From: Sphingomonadales bacterium
GTDB lineage: Bacteria > Pseudomonadota > Alphaproteobacteria > Sphingomonadales > Sphingomonadaceae
Direction of reading: 5' to 3'
Length of the DNA stretch: 64,000 bases
Assembly (NCBI GenBank): GCA_027486415.1
Contig: JAIXPC010000008.1
Span: forward strand, 327,404-391,403
Shown here piece by piece: positions 1 to 8,751 of this stretch. A model generated the notes under the pieces. That model saw only the letters and a list, made by a program, of their open reading frames with translations, was not told the DNA's origin and made no database searches. Numbering within the stretch: position 1 is the first letter of the stretch; the number at the start of each line of letters is the position of its first letter. The position numbers and the translations under genes are program-made.

Positions 1-58
1 ATATTACTATGCCGGCGGCATCCTGCCTTACGTGCTGAGGAACCTCGCCTCGGCATGA
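1..58 (+). CDS. acnA: aconitate hydratase, C-terminal end only
   Basis: Only the last 18 codons are in the window, read in the frame starting at base 2 and ending with TGA at 56-58. The tail YYAGGILPYVLRNLASA fits the conserved C-terminus of the AcnA/IRP-type aconitases (a GGIL.YVLR..A pattern), the TCA-cycle enzyme that interconverts citrate and isocitrate. The stop overlaps the ATG of the next gene (ATGA), so the two are probably translated in sequence. The call rests on a short tail, so it is good but not certain. Confidence 0.7.
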   Translation, partial: YYYAGGILPYVLRNLASA

Positions 59-300
59 GCTGGCAGACCATCGCCATCGAGGCGGCGGGCTGGATCGGGG
101 CGGTGCTGGTGCTGGCGGGCTATGCCCTTGCCAGCGCCGGCCGCCTTGATGGCCGCTCGCCCGCCTTCCAGTGGCTCAACCTGATCGGCGCGGCCGGCTT
201 TGTCATCAACACGGCGTACCACGGCGCGTTACCGTCGATGGTGCTCAACATCATCTGGTGCGGGATCGCCATTGTCACCCTCTGGCGGCGGCGCAGATGA
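55..300 (+). CDS. small membrane protein, CBU_0592-like family
   Basis: An 81-residue protein with about three hydrophobic segments (roughly residues 5-25, 38-55 and 57-76) and a basic C-terminal end (WRRRR). The pattern of a GWIGAVL start, an AGRLDGRSPAFQWLNL loop and an INTAYHGALPSMVLN segment matches what I remember of the CBU_0592-like membrane family, which has no known function. It overlaps the aconitase stop by 4 bases and probably shares its transcript. Inner-membrane location is inferred from hydrophobicity. Confidence 0.75.
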   Translation: MSWQTIAIEAAGWIGAVLVLAGYALASAGRLDGRSPAFQWLNLIGAAGFVINTAYHGALPSMVLNIIWCGIAIVTLWRRRR

Positions 301-417
301 CAAAAAAGCAATTGTTTTCCCGTTATGATTCCCGAATATTCCGATTGTAGTTAATAACAATTATCTTAAGGTTAACCCTGACGTCCGATTGGCGTTGATT
401 CGTTGGGGGTATTGCAT
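301..417 (+). promoter_or_regulatory. AT-rich leader upstream of the PEP-CTERM protease
   Basis: This 117-base gap is much richer in A and T than the genes around it (for example TTAATAACAATTATCTTAAG near 351-370). It must hold the promoter and leader of the protease gene. I could not pick out a convincing -35/-10 pair. A G-rich ribosome binding site (GGGGG at 405-409) precedes the ATG at 418. Confidence 0.4.
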
Positions 418-1668
418 ATGCGTCGTCTTGCCATGCTTGGCTGTGCTGTCAGCGCAGTCCTGGCGTCTCCTGTTCTGGCCATTGAACGGGTCGATCTGTT
501 TCCCAATCCCGCGGCCCTGTCGCCCGTCGCTGCCAAGCAGTTGAGCGCGATCCAGCCGGTCAAACTGACCAGCGGTTCCAGGGGCAATCTGTCGTGGACG
601 GCGGCCAGCCGGGTCATCGGCCAGACCGCCACATCGGATGTGCTGGCGCCCGGCAACAACATTGGCGGCGGCAACCCGCTCTACAAGCCGGGTTCCAACA
701 AGAGCGGCACTGTCGCGCTGATCATGGAATATCCCAACGGCAGCGCCTTCATCTGCTCCGGCAGCCTGATGGCCGATGGCCGCTCGATCGCGACAGCGGC
801 CCACTGCGTCAGCGATGGTGCCGGCACCGCCAACCCGTCGCGAACCACCGTGCATTTCTTCAATGGCAACCCTGATCAACGTGCCGTCACGCCTGGTGCC
901 AGCGAAACCCGCAGCGTGACCGCCTATTTTGTCCATCCCGAATATACCGGCGAAGTGATCGACCAGAATGACATCGCGATCCTGCGCCTGAACCGCGAAG
1001 CTCCGGCCTCCGCACAGCGCTACGATCTTTATACCAACAACGATCTGACCGGCCGTGAATTCAATGTCGCCGGTTATGGCACGCGCTCGACCGTTGGCGG
1101 CGCGGCCGGCAACACAGCACCGTTTGGCGCACGCACGGGCTACCTGCGCGAAGGCGACAACAGGTTCGACTATGCCTGGGGCGATTCGCGCTTCCAGGGC
1201 TTTTTCACCGATGTGATCGCTGGCGAGAATTTCTTCGGCACCGCCGAGATCGAATTCAGCTACATCTCCGATTTCGACAACGGCACGCTGGCCCAGGATC
1301 AGTCGCGTCGGATTGCCAACGCCCTCGGGCTGGGTCCGTTGGGGAACACATTCTTCAACGACCAGGGCCTCGGCGACCGCGAAGTCGGCATTGCCGGCGG
1401 CGATTCGGGCGGCCCGGGCTTCATCGATGGCAAGCTGGCCTCGATCAATTCCTATGGCCTTACCTTCGGTCCCAACTTCGGTGATTTCGGCGGTGGCCTG
1501 AACGCCGGCTGGGGTGAGTTCTCGGGCTATGTGCCGGTCTATATCCACACCGACTTCATCGCCTCGACCGCCGTGCCGGAACCGGCGAGCTGGGCGATGC
1601 TGATCGCTGGCTTCGGCCTCACCGGTGCCACCATGCGCCGCCGTCGCACCCGCGCCGTCGCCGCCTGA
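418..1668 (+). CDS. secreted trypsin-like serine protease with PEPxxWA-CTERM sorting signal
   Basis: A 416-residue protein. The N-terminus MRRLAMLGCAVSAVLASPVLA is a signal peptide. The chymotrypsin-fold catalytic triad is visible: His129 in TAAHC, Asp185 in NDIAIL and Ser330 in GGDSGGP. The C-terminus carries VPEPASWAMLIAGFGL followed by a basic RRRR stretch, the PEP-CTERM variant common in sphingomonads, which in other systems is cut by an exosortase/archaeosortase-type enzyme after export. The ATG at 418 is preferred over the in-frame TTG at 403 because the ribosome binding site lies just before 418. The substrate is unknown. It is followed directly by a strong terminator, so it is probably transcribed alone. 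Confidence 0.88.
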   Translation: MRRLAMLGCAVSAVLASPVLAIERVDLFPNPAALSPVAAKQLSAIQPVKLTSGSRGNLSWTAASRVIGQTATSDVLAPGNNIGGGNPLYKPGSNKSGTVALIMEYPNGSAFICSGSLMADGRSIATAAHCVSDGAGTANPSRTTVHFFNGNPDQRAVTPGASETRSVTAYFVHPEYTGEVIDQNDIAILRLNREAPASAQRYDLYTNNDLTGREFNVAGYGTRSTVGGAAGNTAPFGARTGYLREGDNRFDYAWGDSRFQGFFTDVIAGENFFGTAEIEFSYISDFDNGTLAQDQSRRIANALGLGPLGNTFFNDQGLGDREVGIAGGDSGGPGFIDGKLASINSYGLTFGPNFGDFGGGLNAGWGEFSGYVPVYIHTDFIASTAVPEPASWAMLIAGFGLTGATMRRRRTRAVAA

Positions 1669-1689
1669 CGCACCTGATTGCCTGAACAG

Positions 1690-1724
1690 GGCCGGGGCCG
1701 GATCATCCCGGCGCCGGCCTTTTT
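1690..1724 (+). terminator. intrinsic terminator after the PEP-CTERM protease
   Basis: A 12-base-pair GC-rich stem with one mismatch (1690-1701 with 1708-1719) and a 6-base loop ATCATC, followed by five T residues (1720-1724). It lies 21 bases after the protease stop and touches the stop of the convergent HAD gene. Confidence 0.85.
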
Positions 1725-2464
1725 CATGCGCGTTCGAAATAGCTTTTCCGCAAGATGCCCCACTGCACCAGCGGCCAGCCGCGCGCCACCGCGATGGCCA
1801 CCAGCGCAGCATCGGCATTGGCACAGGTGACGCTGCCGCCCCGTTCGATGGCCAGTTCAAAACACGGCAGGTCGCTGTGGTGGTCGCTGGTGAAATGCAC
1901 CACCGCGCCGTCCAGCCCCTCGCGCGACAGCCACGCTTCCAGCGCCGCGCGCTTGGCCGCGCCATAACAGTTGGGGCCGGCCAGGTCGCTGTATACCTGC
2001 CCTCCGCGCCGCACCGCCTCGGTCGCCACGACATCGGCGATGCCCATCCGGGCCGCGATGGCGCGAACATAGTAACTGTGGCTGGCCGACGCGATCACCA
2101 CGCGTCGGCCGGCCGCCGCATCACGCGCCACCGCCTCGGCCGCTTGGGGCAGGCCGTGCCGGATCACGAAGCCATCGGCAAAGCGTGCTGCTGCCGCCGC
2201 CAGCCGCGCCTCGCCCACGCGCGGCCCGATCAGCCAGCGGTGCGCCCAGGCCTTGATGGCGCCCCGATCCATCAGCTTCAATCCGAACGCCAGTCCGCCC
2301 AGGGCCACCAATGGCAGCAAAATGGCCCGCCAGGGCGCTTCATGGCGCAACCAGAAGGCCAGAAACGGCAGCCAGCTGCCGCCATCGGTCAACGTCCGGT
2401 CAAGGTCGTAGACGGCAACGTCCGGCTGTGGTGATATCGCGGCGCTTGGCATTTGCAGCGGCAT
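1724..2464 (-). CDS. HAD-superfamily IB phosphatase-like hydrolase
   Basis: 246 residues. Motif I is DLDRT (Asp20 and Asp22), the nucleophile and acid of haloacid dehalogenase phosphatases. A later SASHS stretch and an SDHHSDLPCFELA segment fit motifs II and IV of the phosphoserine phosphatase-like subfamily IB. A hydrophobic cap region of about 25 residues (around 50-70) suggests membrane contact, as in related phosphatases that act on lipid-linked or small phosphates. The substrate cannot be told. The gene diverges from the Mla-type permease with only 17 bases between starts. An alternative ATG lies 4 codons in. Confidence 0.75.
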   Translation of the reverse strand: MPLQMPSAAISPQPDVAVYDLDRTLTDGGSWLPFLAFWLRHEAPWRAILLPLVALGGLAFGLKLMDRGAIKAWAHRWLIGPRVGEARLAAAAARFADGFVIRHGLPQAAEAVARDAAAGRRVVIASASHSYYVRAIAARMGIADVVATEAVRRGGQVYSDLAGPNCYGAAKRAALEAWLSREGLDGAVVHFTSDHHSDLPCFELAIERGGSVTCANADAALVAIAVARGWPLVQWGILRKSYFERA

Positions 2465-2481
2465 AGCCCAGTTTGGCCCGC

Positions 2482-3609
2482 ATGGGCAGCACCATCAGCT
2501 GGCACGAAAGCGACGAAGGGACAGTGCGAGTGGCGCTGGCCGGTCGGCTGACCATCGCCGATGTCGCTGATCTGGAACGGGAACTCGCATCAAGGCCGCC
2601 GCGTGCGCCGGGGCTGATCGTCGATCTGGCCGGCGTCACCGCCATCGACACGTCGGGCGCCTGGGCGATCAACGGCCTCGTCGATCGCTGGCAGGCGGCC
2701 GGCCATCCGGCCCAGATGGAAGGTGCAGCGCCAGAAATTGATCGTCTTATCAACGCATTGGCCGCGCCGCCCGCGCCGGTGCGCCGCCGGCCCGACACCG
2801 GCAACCCCATCATCCACCGCGTCGCCCGCATCGGCGCGGCCATCATCGCCATCATCAACAACACTGGGGGCTTTCTCGCCTTTCTGGGCCACACGCTGGT
2901 GGTGCTGGGCGCCACGTTGATCGGCAGACGCCGCCTGCGCTGGCACGCCGTCATCCACCAGGGCGAAGCTATTGGCGTCAACGCGTTGGGAATCATCGGC
3001 CTTTTGCTGTTCCTTGTCGGGCTGGTGGTGGCCCAGCAGGGTGCCGTGCAACTGCGCCAGTTCGGCGCTGAGGTGTTCACGGTCAACCTGATCGGCCGCG
3101 CCACCACGCGCGAACTTGGCATCCTGCTCACCGCGATCATGGTCGCCGGCCGTTCGGGATCGGCGTTCGCGGCCCAGATCGGATCGATGAAGCTGAACCA
3201 GGAGATCGACGCGCTTCGCACCATCGGGCTTGATCCGATCGCCGTTCTGGTGGTGCCGCGCGTGATCGCCTGCTCGCTGATGATGCTGGGCCTCGCCTTC
3301 TATGGCGGGCTGTGCGCGCTGGTGGGTGGCGGACTGTTCGCCTGGTCCGAACTCGCCATGCCACCAGTCAGTTACATCCAGCGGCTGCAGGAGGTGATCC
3401 CCCTGTCCGACTTCGTCATCGGCATGATCAAGGCGCCGGTGTTCGGGTTCATCATCGCGCTGATGGGCTGTTTCCACGGCATGCAGGTGACCGGGAACGC
3501 CGAATCGGTGGGCACCCGCACCACGCAAGCAGTGGTGGAGGCGATCTTTGTTGTCATCGTCTTCGATGCCTTCTTTGCCTTCTTCTTCAGCTCGCTGGGG
3601 TATAATTGA
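2482..3609 (+). CDS. MlaE/LinK-type ABC transporter permease with N-terminal STAS domain
   Basis: 375 residues. Residues 1-90 look like a STAS domain (the RVALAGRLTIADVADLE strand-helix and the DLAGVTAIDTSG motif). The rest is a MlaE permease with about five to six membrane segments and the conserved EIDALRTIGLDPIAVLVVPR loop. It is the membrane subunit of an Mce-family lipid or hydrophobic-compound transporter. In sphingobia the equivalent set is LinKLMN, needed for gamma-hexachlorocyclohexane use and outer-membrane lipid balance. It is the first gene of a four-gene operon with overlapping start-stop joints. The ATG at 2482 is used; an in-frame TTG lies at 2473. No clear ribosome binding site is visible. 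Confidence 0.88.
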   Translation: MGSTISWHESDEGTVRVALAGRLTIADVADLERELASRPPRAPGLIVDLAGVTAIDTSGAWAINGLVDRWQAAGHPAQMEGAAPEIDRLINALAAPPAPVRRRPDTGNPIIHRVARIGAAIIAIINNTGGFLAFLGHTLVVLGATLIGRRRLRWHAVIHQGEAIGVNALGIIGLLLFLVGLVVAQQGAVQLRQFGAEVFTVNLIGRATTRELGILLTAIMVAGRSGSAFAAQIGSMKLNQEIDALRTIGLDPIAVLVVPRVIACSLMMLGLAFYGGLCALVGGGLFAWSELAMPPVSYIQRLQEVIPLSDFVIGMIKAPVFGFIIALMGCFHGMQVTGNAESVGTRTTQAVVEAIFVVIVFDAFFAFFFSSLGYN

Positions 3610-4424
3610 TGCCGCCGGCCAATCTGTCCCCCATCCTGCCCGATGATGCCGATGTGGCGGTGCGCGTGCGCGGGCTGGTCACCGGCTTTGGCGATCACAT
3701 CCTCCACGACCATCTGGATCTGGATGTCGCCCGCGGCGAAATCCTTGGCCTGGTGGGCGGTTCGGGCAGCGGCAAATCGGTGCTGATGCGGACGATCATC
3801 GGCCTCAATCCCGCCCGCGCGGGCAGCGTGTCGATCCTTGGCCAGGATGCGCTCAGCGCCGATGTCGCCGTCCGGCGCGATCTGCGCCGGCAGTGGGGTG
3901 TGCTGTTTCAGGAAGGTGCGCTGTTCTCCGGGCTCACGGTGGCCGAAAACATCGAAGTGCCGATGCGCGAATTCTTCCGCCTGCCCGATGGGGTGATGGA
4001 CGGGCTGGCAGCTGCGCGGCTGCGCCAGGTCGGCCTGCCGGTTGATACCGGGAGCAAATATCCATCTGAGCTGTCGGGCGGCATGAAGAAGCGCGCCGGG
4101 CTGGCGCGTGCGCTGGCGCTTGATCCGCCGTTGCTGTTCCTCGACGAACCCACAGCCGGGCTCGACCCGATTTCGGCAGCGAAGTTCGACAGCCTGATCA
4201 AGCTGCTGAAAGACACGCTGGGATTGACCTTGTTCCTGATCACCCATGATCTGGATACACTGGTTGCCATCTGCGATCGGGTGGCAGTGCTGGGGGATGG
4301 CAAGGTGCTGGCCTGTGGAACGGTGGACGAACTGCGCGCGTTCGATCACCCGTGGGTGCAGGATTATTTCGGCGGCCCACGCGGCCGGGCGGCAACAGCG
4401 ACGACTGGCGGGAAGACAGCCTGA
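3609..4424 (+). CDS. MlaF/LinL-type ABC transporter ATPase
   Basis: 271 residues with a complete ABC ATPase set: Walker A GGSGSGKS (about 50-57), signature LSGGMKKR, Walker B LLFLDEPTAGLDP and an H-loop in ITHD. The methionine-lysine-lysine form of the signature region is typical of Mla/Mce ATPases. It powers the permease encoded just upstream. Its ATG overlaps the permease stop (TGATG), and its own stop overlaps the next ATG in the same way, so the subunits are probably made in a coupled fashion. Confidence 0.92.
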   Translation: MPPANLSPILPDDADVAVRVRGLVTGFGDHILHDHLDLDVARGEILGLVGGSGSGKSVLMRTIIGLNPARAGSVSILGQDALSADVAVRRDLRRQWGVLFQEGALFSGLTVAENIEVPMREFFRLPDGVMDGLAAARLRQVGLPVDTGSKYPSELSGGMKKRAGLARALALDPPLLFLDEPTAGLDPISAAKFDSLIKLLKDTLGLTLFLITHDLDTLVAICDRVAVLGDGKVLACGTVDELRAFDHPWVQDYFGGPRGRAATATTGGKTA

Positions 4425-5383
4425 TGGAAAATCGCAGCAATTACGTGATCGTGGGCAGCGTCGGGCTGGCGATGATCGTCGGCATCTTCGTGATGGTGCT
4501 GTGGCTGGCGCGCGTGCAGGGCGGGGATGCCCAACGCTTTGACATATTGTTCAAACAGTCGGTTTCCGGCCTTGCCGTTGGATCACCCGTGCAGTTCAAC
4601 GGCGTCACCGTCGGCAAGATCAGTGATATCCAGCTGCTGCCGGCGCGGCCCGAGTTCGTGCGGGTGCGGATTTCAATCAAGGAGGATGTGCCGGTGCTGA
4701 AGGGCACCACTGCTGGCGTGGAAGGCGTTGGCTTTACCGGCGTGTCGCAGATCCAGTTGCAGGGGGCCATTCAGGGCGCGCCGGTGATCGATGCGCCTGG
4801 CCCCTATGGCGTGCCGCTGATCCCGCCGCGCACGGGTGGCCTGAATGATCTGCTCGCCACCGCGCCGCAGGTGCTGTCGAACGTGTCACGCCTGACGGAG
4901 CGCTTGAACGACGTGCTGAAGGATGAAAACCGCGCCGCCCTGTCGGGAATTCTGAAGAACGCCGATGTTGCCACCGCCACCCTGGCGAAGAGCGGCCCCG
5001 ATCTGGCCGCCGCACTGGCAGAAGCGCGCACCACGATGACGGCGGCGACCGCCACGCTGCAACGGATCGAGGCACTCGCCGCATCCGGGCAGACGCTGGT
5101 TGACAGCGATCTGAAACCCATGGCCGCCGATCTTCGCCGCACCGCCGCAAGCGCCGAATCAACACTGGCCCGTGTCGACGCGATGGTCGCCAGCGCCCAG
5201 CCGGGGGTGGAGGTGCTGACCAACCAGACCCTGCCCGAAACCACCCAACTGATCCGCGAACTGCGGGAAACGACGGCCCGGCTCGGTGCCATCGCGGCCA
5301 AGCTGGACGAAGATCCCGCCGGCGCACTTGTGGGAGGGCGCAGCCTGCCCGAGTATCAGCCGCAACAGGGGAAGCGGAAATGA
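4424..5383 (+). CDS. MlaD/LinM-type periplasmic MCE-domain protein
   Basis: 319 residues. One N-terminal membrane anchor (about residues 8-30) is followed by an MCE domain (about 38-115; VSGLAVGSPVQFNGVTVGKI is the characteristic strand-turn). A long alanine-rich helical region follows, probably a coiled coil that bridges the periplasm. It binds the hydrophobic substrate and hands it between membranes together with the permease and ATPase encoded upstream. The ATG at 4424 overlaps the ATPase stop; longer in-frame starts would run into the ATPase gene. Confidence 0.9.
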   Translation: MENRSNYVIVGSVGLAMIVGIFVMVLWLARVQGGDAQRFDILFKQSVSGLAVGSPVQFNGVTVGKISDIQLLPARPEFVRVRISIKEDVPVLKGTTAGVEGVGFTGVSQIQLQGAIQGAPVIDAPGPYGVPLIPPRTGGLNDLLATAPQVLSNVSRLTERLNDVLKDENRAALSGILKNADVATATLAKSGPDLAAALAEARTTMTAATATLQRIEALAASGQTLVDSDLKPMAADLRRTAASAESTLARVDAMVASAQPGVEVLTNQTLPETTQLIRELRETTARLGAIAAKLDEDPAGALVGGRSLPEYQPQQGKRK

Positions 5384-5991
5384 CATTGAAGCACTTTGGG
5401 CGCCTGACGCCCGTGCTGCTGGCCACCGCGCTGGCCGGATGTGGCCCGCTGGTGCAGGTGGGCGGCAACACGCCGCCGCCCGATGCGCTGCTGGTGCTGC
5501 GCGCCGACGCCCAGCGCGCCGAATGGGCCGGGCCGACGCCATTGGCGGAAACGCTGTCGGTGGCCGTGCCCGATGTGCCGGCCGAACTGCAGACCTTGCG
5601 CCTGCCGGTGCAGGTCAGTGCCGCAACCCTGCAGTATCTTGCCGGTGCCAGCTGGTCAGAACAGCCCAATCGGCAGTTCCAGCGGCTCCTCGCCGACACA
5701 CTGTCGGCCAGAGGCCTGCCCGTTATCGACAGCCGGGGCGGTGCCGTCGCCGGCGCCCGCGCGCTCACGGGCCACTTGCGCGAATTTGGCCTCGATGTGC
5801 GCGGCGATGCCGTGGTGCGGGTGCGTTACGATGCCCAGCTTGCGGGCCCGCGCGGCGCCGGCACCGTCTCGCTGCGCAGTTTTGTCGTCGAGGAAAAGGT
5901 GGCAAGCCAGCAGCCGGCCATGGTGGCCGCCGCTCTCAACCGCGCCGCCAATCGGCTTGCCAGCGACGTCGCTGCCTGGGTGAAGGGCTGA
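5380..5991 (+). CDS. ABC-type transport auxiliary lipoprotein (LinN/PqiC-like)
   Basis: 203 residues with a lipoprotein signal: the lipobox LAGC puts the modified Cys at residue 21. The rest matches the auxiliary lipoprotein family of Mce transporters (PqiC/LinN type). It is expected to sit at the inner face of the outer membrane as the docking partner of the MCE protein. It overlaps the preceding gene by 4 bases (ATGA) and closes the operon. Confidence 0.82.
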   Translation: MTLKHFGRLTPVLLATALAGCGPLVQVGGNTPPPDALLVLRADAQRAEWAGPTPLAETLSVAVPDVPAELQTLRLPVQVSAATLQYLAGASWSEQPNRQFQRLLADTLSARGLPVIDSRGGAVAGARALTGHLREFGLDVRGDAVVRVRYDAQLAGPRGAGTVSLRSFVVEEKVASQQPAMVAAALNRAANRLASDVAAWVKG

Positions 5992-6061
5992 TCCTATTGA
6001 TCGCTTGCCCGGCCATGCCGCCAGCCTAATCTCATCGCAAAACCTCTGGGAGTTGCCAGCC

Positions 6062-6985
6062 ATGCCGTTCGTCCGCCCCGATGTTGCCAATCTGCTCGCC
6101 ATGCTGGCCGCCCAGCCGGGGCCAAAGCTGAGCGAGATTTCGCCGGCGGAAGGCCGTGCCATGATGGCCGGCATGACGCAGCTGCTGGAACGCCCGCGTG
6201 GTGACATCGCGGTGGCTGATCTCACCACCCCCGGCGGCATCAAGGCGCGGCTCTACACGCCGGCCAACGCCGGTGGGCAGGTGGTCGTCTATTATCACGG
6301 CGGTGGCTGGGTGATCGGCGATCTTGATACCCACGATCCGCTGTGTGCCGAGATCGCCCGCCAGATGGGGATGCGGGTCGTGTCGATCGATTACCGCCTC
6401 GCCCCGGAACACCCCTTCCCCGCCGCCACCGAAGACTGCATCGCCGCGACGCGCTGGATCGTCGGCAGCCCGGCGGAGCTTGGTGGCCCGGTCAGCGGCG
6501 TGATCCCGGCTGGTGACAGTGCCGGTGGCAATCTCGCCGCCGCGGTCACGCAGGAGCTTCACAACGAGATCGCCATTCCGGCCCAGTGGTTGATCTATCC
6601 GGCGACCGACATGACCGCCGGCGAAGGATCGATGGTCGAATTTGGCGACGGTTACCTGCTCACCAAGGATTCGATGGACTGGTTCCATGCCCACTACATG
6701 ACCGGCAGCGAAAACAAGCGCCTGCACCCGTGGGCCAGCCCGCTGCACGCCGAGAGCCTGGAAGGCCTGCCGCCCGCCATGGTGTTCACCTGCGGGCTCG
6801 ATCCGCTGCGCGATCAGGGCCGCGCCTATGCCGCGCGCCTGATCGAAAGCGGCGTGCGCGTCGTCTATCGTGAAGCCGCGGGGCAGATCCACGGCTGCTT
6901 CACGCTGCGTCAGGGGATAGCTTCCGCGCACGATGATCTGCTGGGTTGCATCGCGGACCTGAAACTGCTTCTGGCCGGGGCATGA
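6062..6985 (+). CDS. alpha/beta hydrolase, hormone-sensitive-lipase family esterase
   Basis: 307 residues. The HSL-family oxyanion motif HGGGW is at 79-83 and the nucleophile elbow GDSAGG gives Ser153. The Asp of the triad is probably in the GLDPLRDQ segment and the His in QIHGCF near the C-terminus. The protein has no signal peptide, so it is cytoplasmic. It should hydrolyse esters of short or medium chain acids; the natural substrate is unknown. The ATG at 6062 has a GGGAG ribosome binding site at 6050-6054. Its stop overlaps the start of the rppH gene (ATGA). Confidence 0.88.
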   Translation: MPFVRPDVANLLAMLAAQPGPKLSEISPAEGRAMMAGMTQLLERPRGDIAVADLTTPGGIKARLYTPANAGGQVVVYYHGGGWVIGDLDTHDPLCAEIARQMGMRVVSIDYRLAPEHPFPAATEDCIAATRWIVGSPAELGGPVSGVIPAGDSAGGNLAAAVTQELHNEIAIPAQWLIYPATDMTAGEGSMVEFGDGYLLTKDSMDWFHAHYMTGSENKRLHPWASPLHAESLEGLPPAMVFTCGLDPLRDQGRAYAARLIESGVRVVYREAAGQIHGCFTLRQGIASAHDDLLGCIADLKLLLAGA

Positions 6986-7482
6986 CACCGCCCTCCGCCA
7001 TCCCGCGTGAACACCCCTCAGGCCTGCCCTATCGCCCCTGCGTCGGGGTGATGCTGGTCAACGCTGCGGGCCTGGTCTTCACCGGGCAGCGCCTCGATCA
7101 GATGGTGGAGGCCTGGCAGATGCCGCAGGGAGGCATCGATCCCGGCGAGGACCCCTACCAGACCGCCCTGCGCGAACTGTGGGAGGAAACCGGCGTCGAT
7201 GCAGGCCTGACCAGCCTGCTCGGCGAGACGCCGGACTGGCATTATTATGATCTGCCCGAAGAACTGATCGGCAAGATCTGGAAGGGGCGCTATGCCGGCC
7301 AGCGCATGAAATGGTATGCGCTGCGCTTCCACGGGACGGACGATGATGTGAACATCGCCACCGAGCATCCGGAATTCCGCCATTGGCGCTGGAGCCACCC
7401 TGACACGCTGGTCGACCTCGCGGCCCCGTTCAAGCGCGCGCTTTACATGGATGTGATCGGGGTGCTTGCGCCCTTTCTTTGA
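6982..7482 (+). CDS. rppH: RNA pyrophosphohydrolase (Nudix)
   Basis: 166 residues. The Nudix box is complete: GGIDPGEDP, then REL, then WEETGV. The flanking [11 protein letters not shown] start and the [16 protein letters not shown] segment are typical of RppH, which removes pyrophosphate from the 5' end of transcripts and so starts mRNA decay, and of the related diadenosine polyphosphate hydrolases of alphaproteobacteria. It overlaps the esterase stop by 4 bases. Its 3' end overlaps the convergent MFS gene by 40 bases. Confidence 0.9.
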   Translation: MTPPSAIPREHPSGLPYRPCVGVMLVNAAGLVFTGQRLDQMVEAWQMPQGGIDPGEDPYQTALRELWEETGVDAGLTSLLGETPDWHYYDLPEELIGKIWKGRYAGQRMKWYALRFHGTDDDVNIATEHPEFRHWRWSHPDTLVDLAAPFKRALYMDVIGVLAPFL

Positions 7483-8705
7483 TCCCAGTCGATCGGCGCC
7501 ACGCGCGGCACAAGAAACACCAGGCTGAACAACGCCACCAGCGGCATGACGGCGGCGAGCGCGAAGGCGGAATCATAACTGCCGGTGGCATCGATGATGA
7601 GGCCGGTGATGATCGGGTTGACGATGCCGGCGATGTTGCCGAACCCGTTCTGGATGCCGGTCCATTTGCCCACCGCCGTGGGCCCGGCGAACATCTGCGC
7701 GATCATGTTGACGCTGACGTGCATGATGCCGATGCCGAACCCGGCGATCAGCAGCGCCGCAATCAATGCGCCCTGGCTGGCTGAAAGCGGAATGCCGGCC
7801 AGCCCGGCCGCCGTCATCAAGGTTCCGAGCATGGCGCCGCCGCGGCGCACCGGGCCGGGCGCCATCCCGCGTTTCCGCAGCATGTCGTTCACCTGGCCAC
7901 CGATCAGCGCCGCCACGGCCTGCGCGGCAAAGGCCAGCGCACCGATCCACGCCATGTCGGCCAGGTGGTAGTGGCGCACCTCCACCAGCCACAACGGCAA
8001 CCAGGTGACGAGGAAATAGAGGCCAAAGCCCCAGCACACCTGGGTGAGCGATAACGACAGCGCGGCGCGCGTGAACAATATCTGCAGATAGGTCGGGCCG
8101 TCGCCGCCCGCGCTGCCATGATCGGCAGGCGGCGGCAGGCGGCGCAGGGTGGCGATCCACGGCACCAGCCACAGCAGGGTGACACCGCCGACAATGGCAA
8201 ACAGCCAGCGCCAGCCCAGCGATGCCAGCAACAGCCCGCCGGCCAGCGTGCCGAACGCCGGCCCCAGCGCCAGGCCAATCGACAGCGCCGCATTGGCCGC
8301 GCCCTGCCGGCCGGCATCCACGTGATCGACGATCAGCTTGAACAGCGCCGGGAAGGTGACCGCTTCGCCGACCGCCAGCAACAGCCGCAGCACCACCAGC
8401 GCAGCAAGGCCGCCCGCCAGGCCGGTGGCAGCTGTCGCCAGACCCCACAAGCCCAAGCCGGCAGCCAGCAACCAGCCGGCCGAGGTGCGACCGACCAGCC
8501 AGCCCGCCACCAGTTGTCCGGGCGCATACACCCAGAAGAACGCCGAGGCAGCGAGGCCGTAATCAGTGGCCGTCAACCCCAGATCGGCCTTCAGCTGCGG
8601 CGCGGCGATGCCCAGCGTGCCGCGATCGACATAGTTGATGAATACCGCCAGCCCGATCAGCCAGACCAGCGCGGTCACTGCACCTGATTGTGCCCTGTCA
8701 GCCAT
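7443..8705 (-). CDS. MFS transporter, anion:cation symporter-like
   Basis: 420 residues with about 12 predicted membrane segments. The N-terminal [22 protein letters not shown] and the [19 protein letters not shown] loop fit the ACS family of the major facilitator superfamily, which imports organic acids such as sugar acids with protons. It lies 46 bases after the thiS-thiG fusion on the same strand, so it may be co-transcribed; a transport role for a thiamine-related compound is possible but not shown by the sequence. A G-rich ribosome binding site precedes the ATG. Confidence 0.82.
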   Translation of the reverse strand: MADRAQSGAVTALVWLIGLAVFINYVDRGTLGIAAPQLKADLGLTATDYGLAASAFFWVYAPGQLVAGWLVGRTSAGWLLAAGLGLWGLATAATGLAGGLAALVVLRLLLAVGEAVTFPALFKLIVDHVDAGRQGAANAALSIGLALGPAFGTLAGGLLLASLGWRWLFAIVGGVTLLWLVPWIATLRRLPPPADHGSAGGDGPTYLQILFTRAALSLSLTQVCWGFGLYFLVTWLPLWLVEVRHYHLADMAWIGALAFAAQAVAALIGGQVNDMLRKRGMAPGPVRRGGAMLGTLMTAAGLAGIPLSASQGALIAALLIAGFGIGIMHVSVNMIAQMFAGPTAVGKWTGIQNGFGNIAGIVNPIITGLIIDATGSYDSAFALAAVMPLVALFSLVFLVPRVAPIDWDQRKGASTPITSM

Positions 8706-8751
8706 GGCCCCAACCCCCGATACGGGAGGGTGGGCGCAGCCAGCCCTGCTG

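Noticed and set aside
361..2070. Long minus-strand open frame (569 codons) antisense to the protease gene
   Set aside because: It is an antisense shadow of GC-rich coding sequence; the real genes on both sides have catalytic motifs and proper starts.
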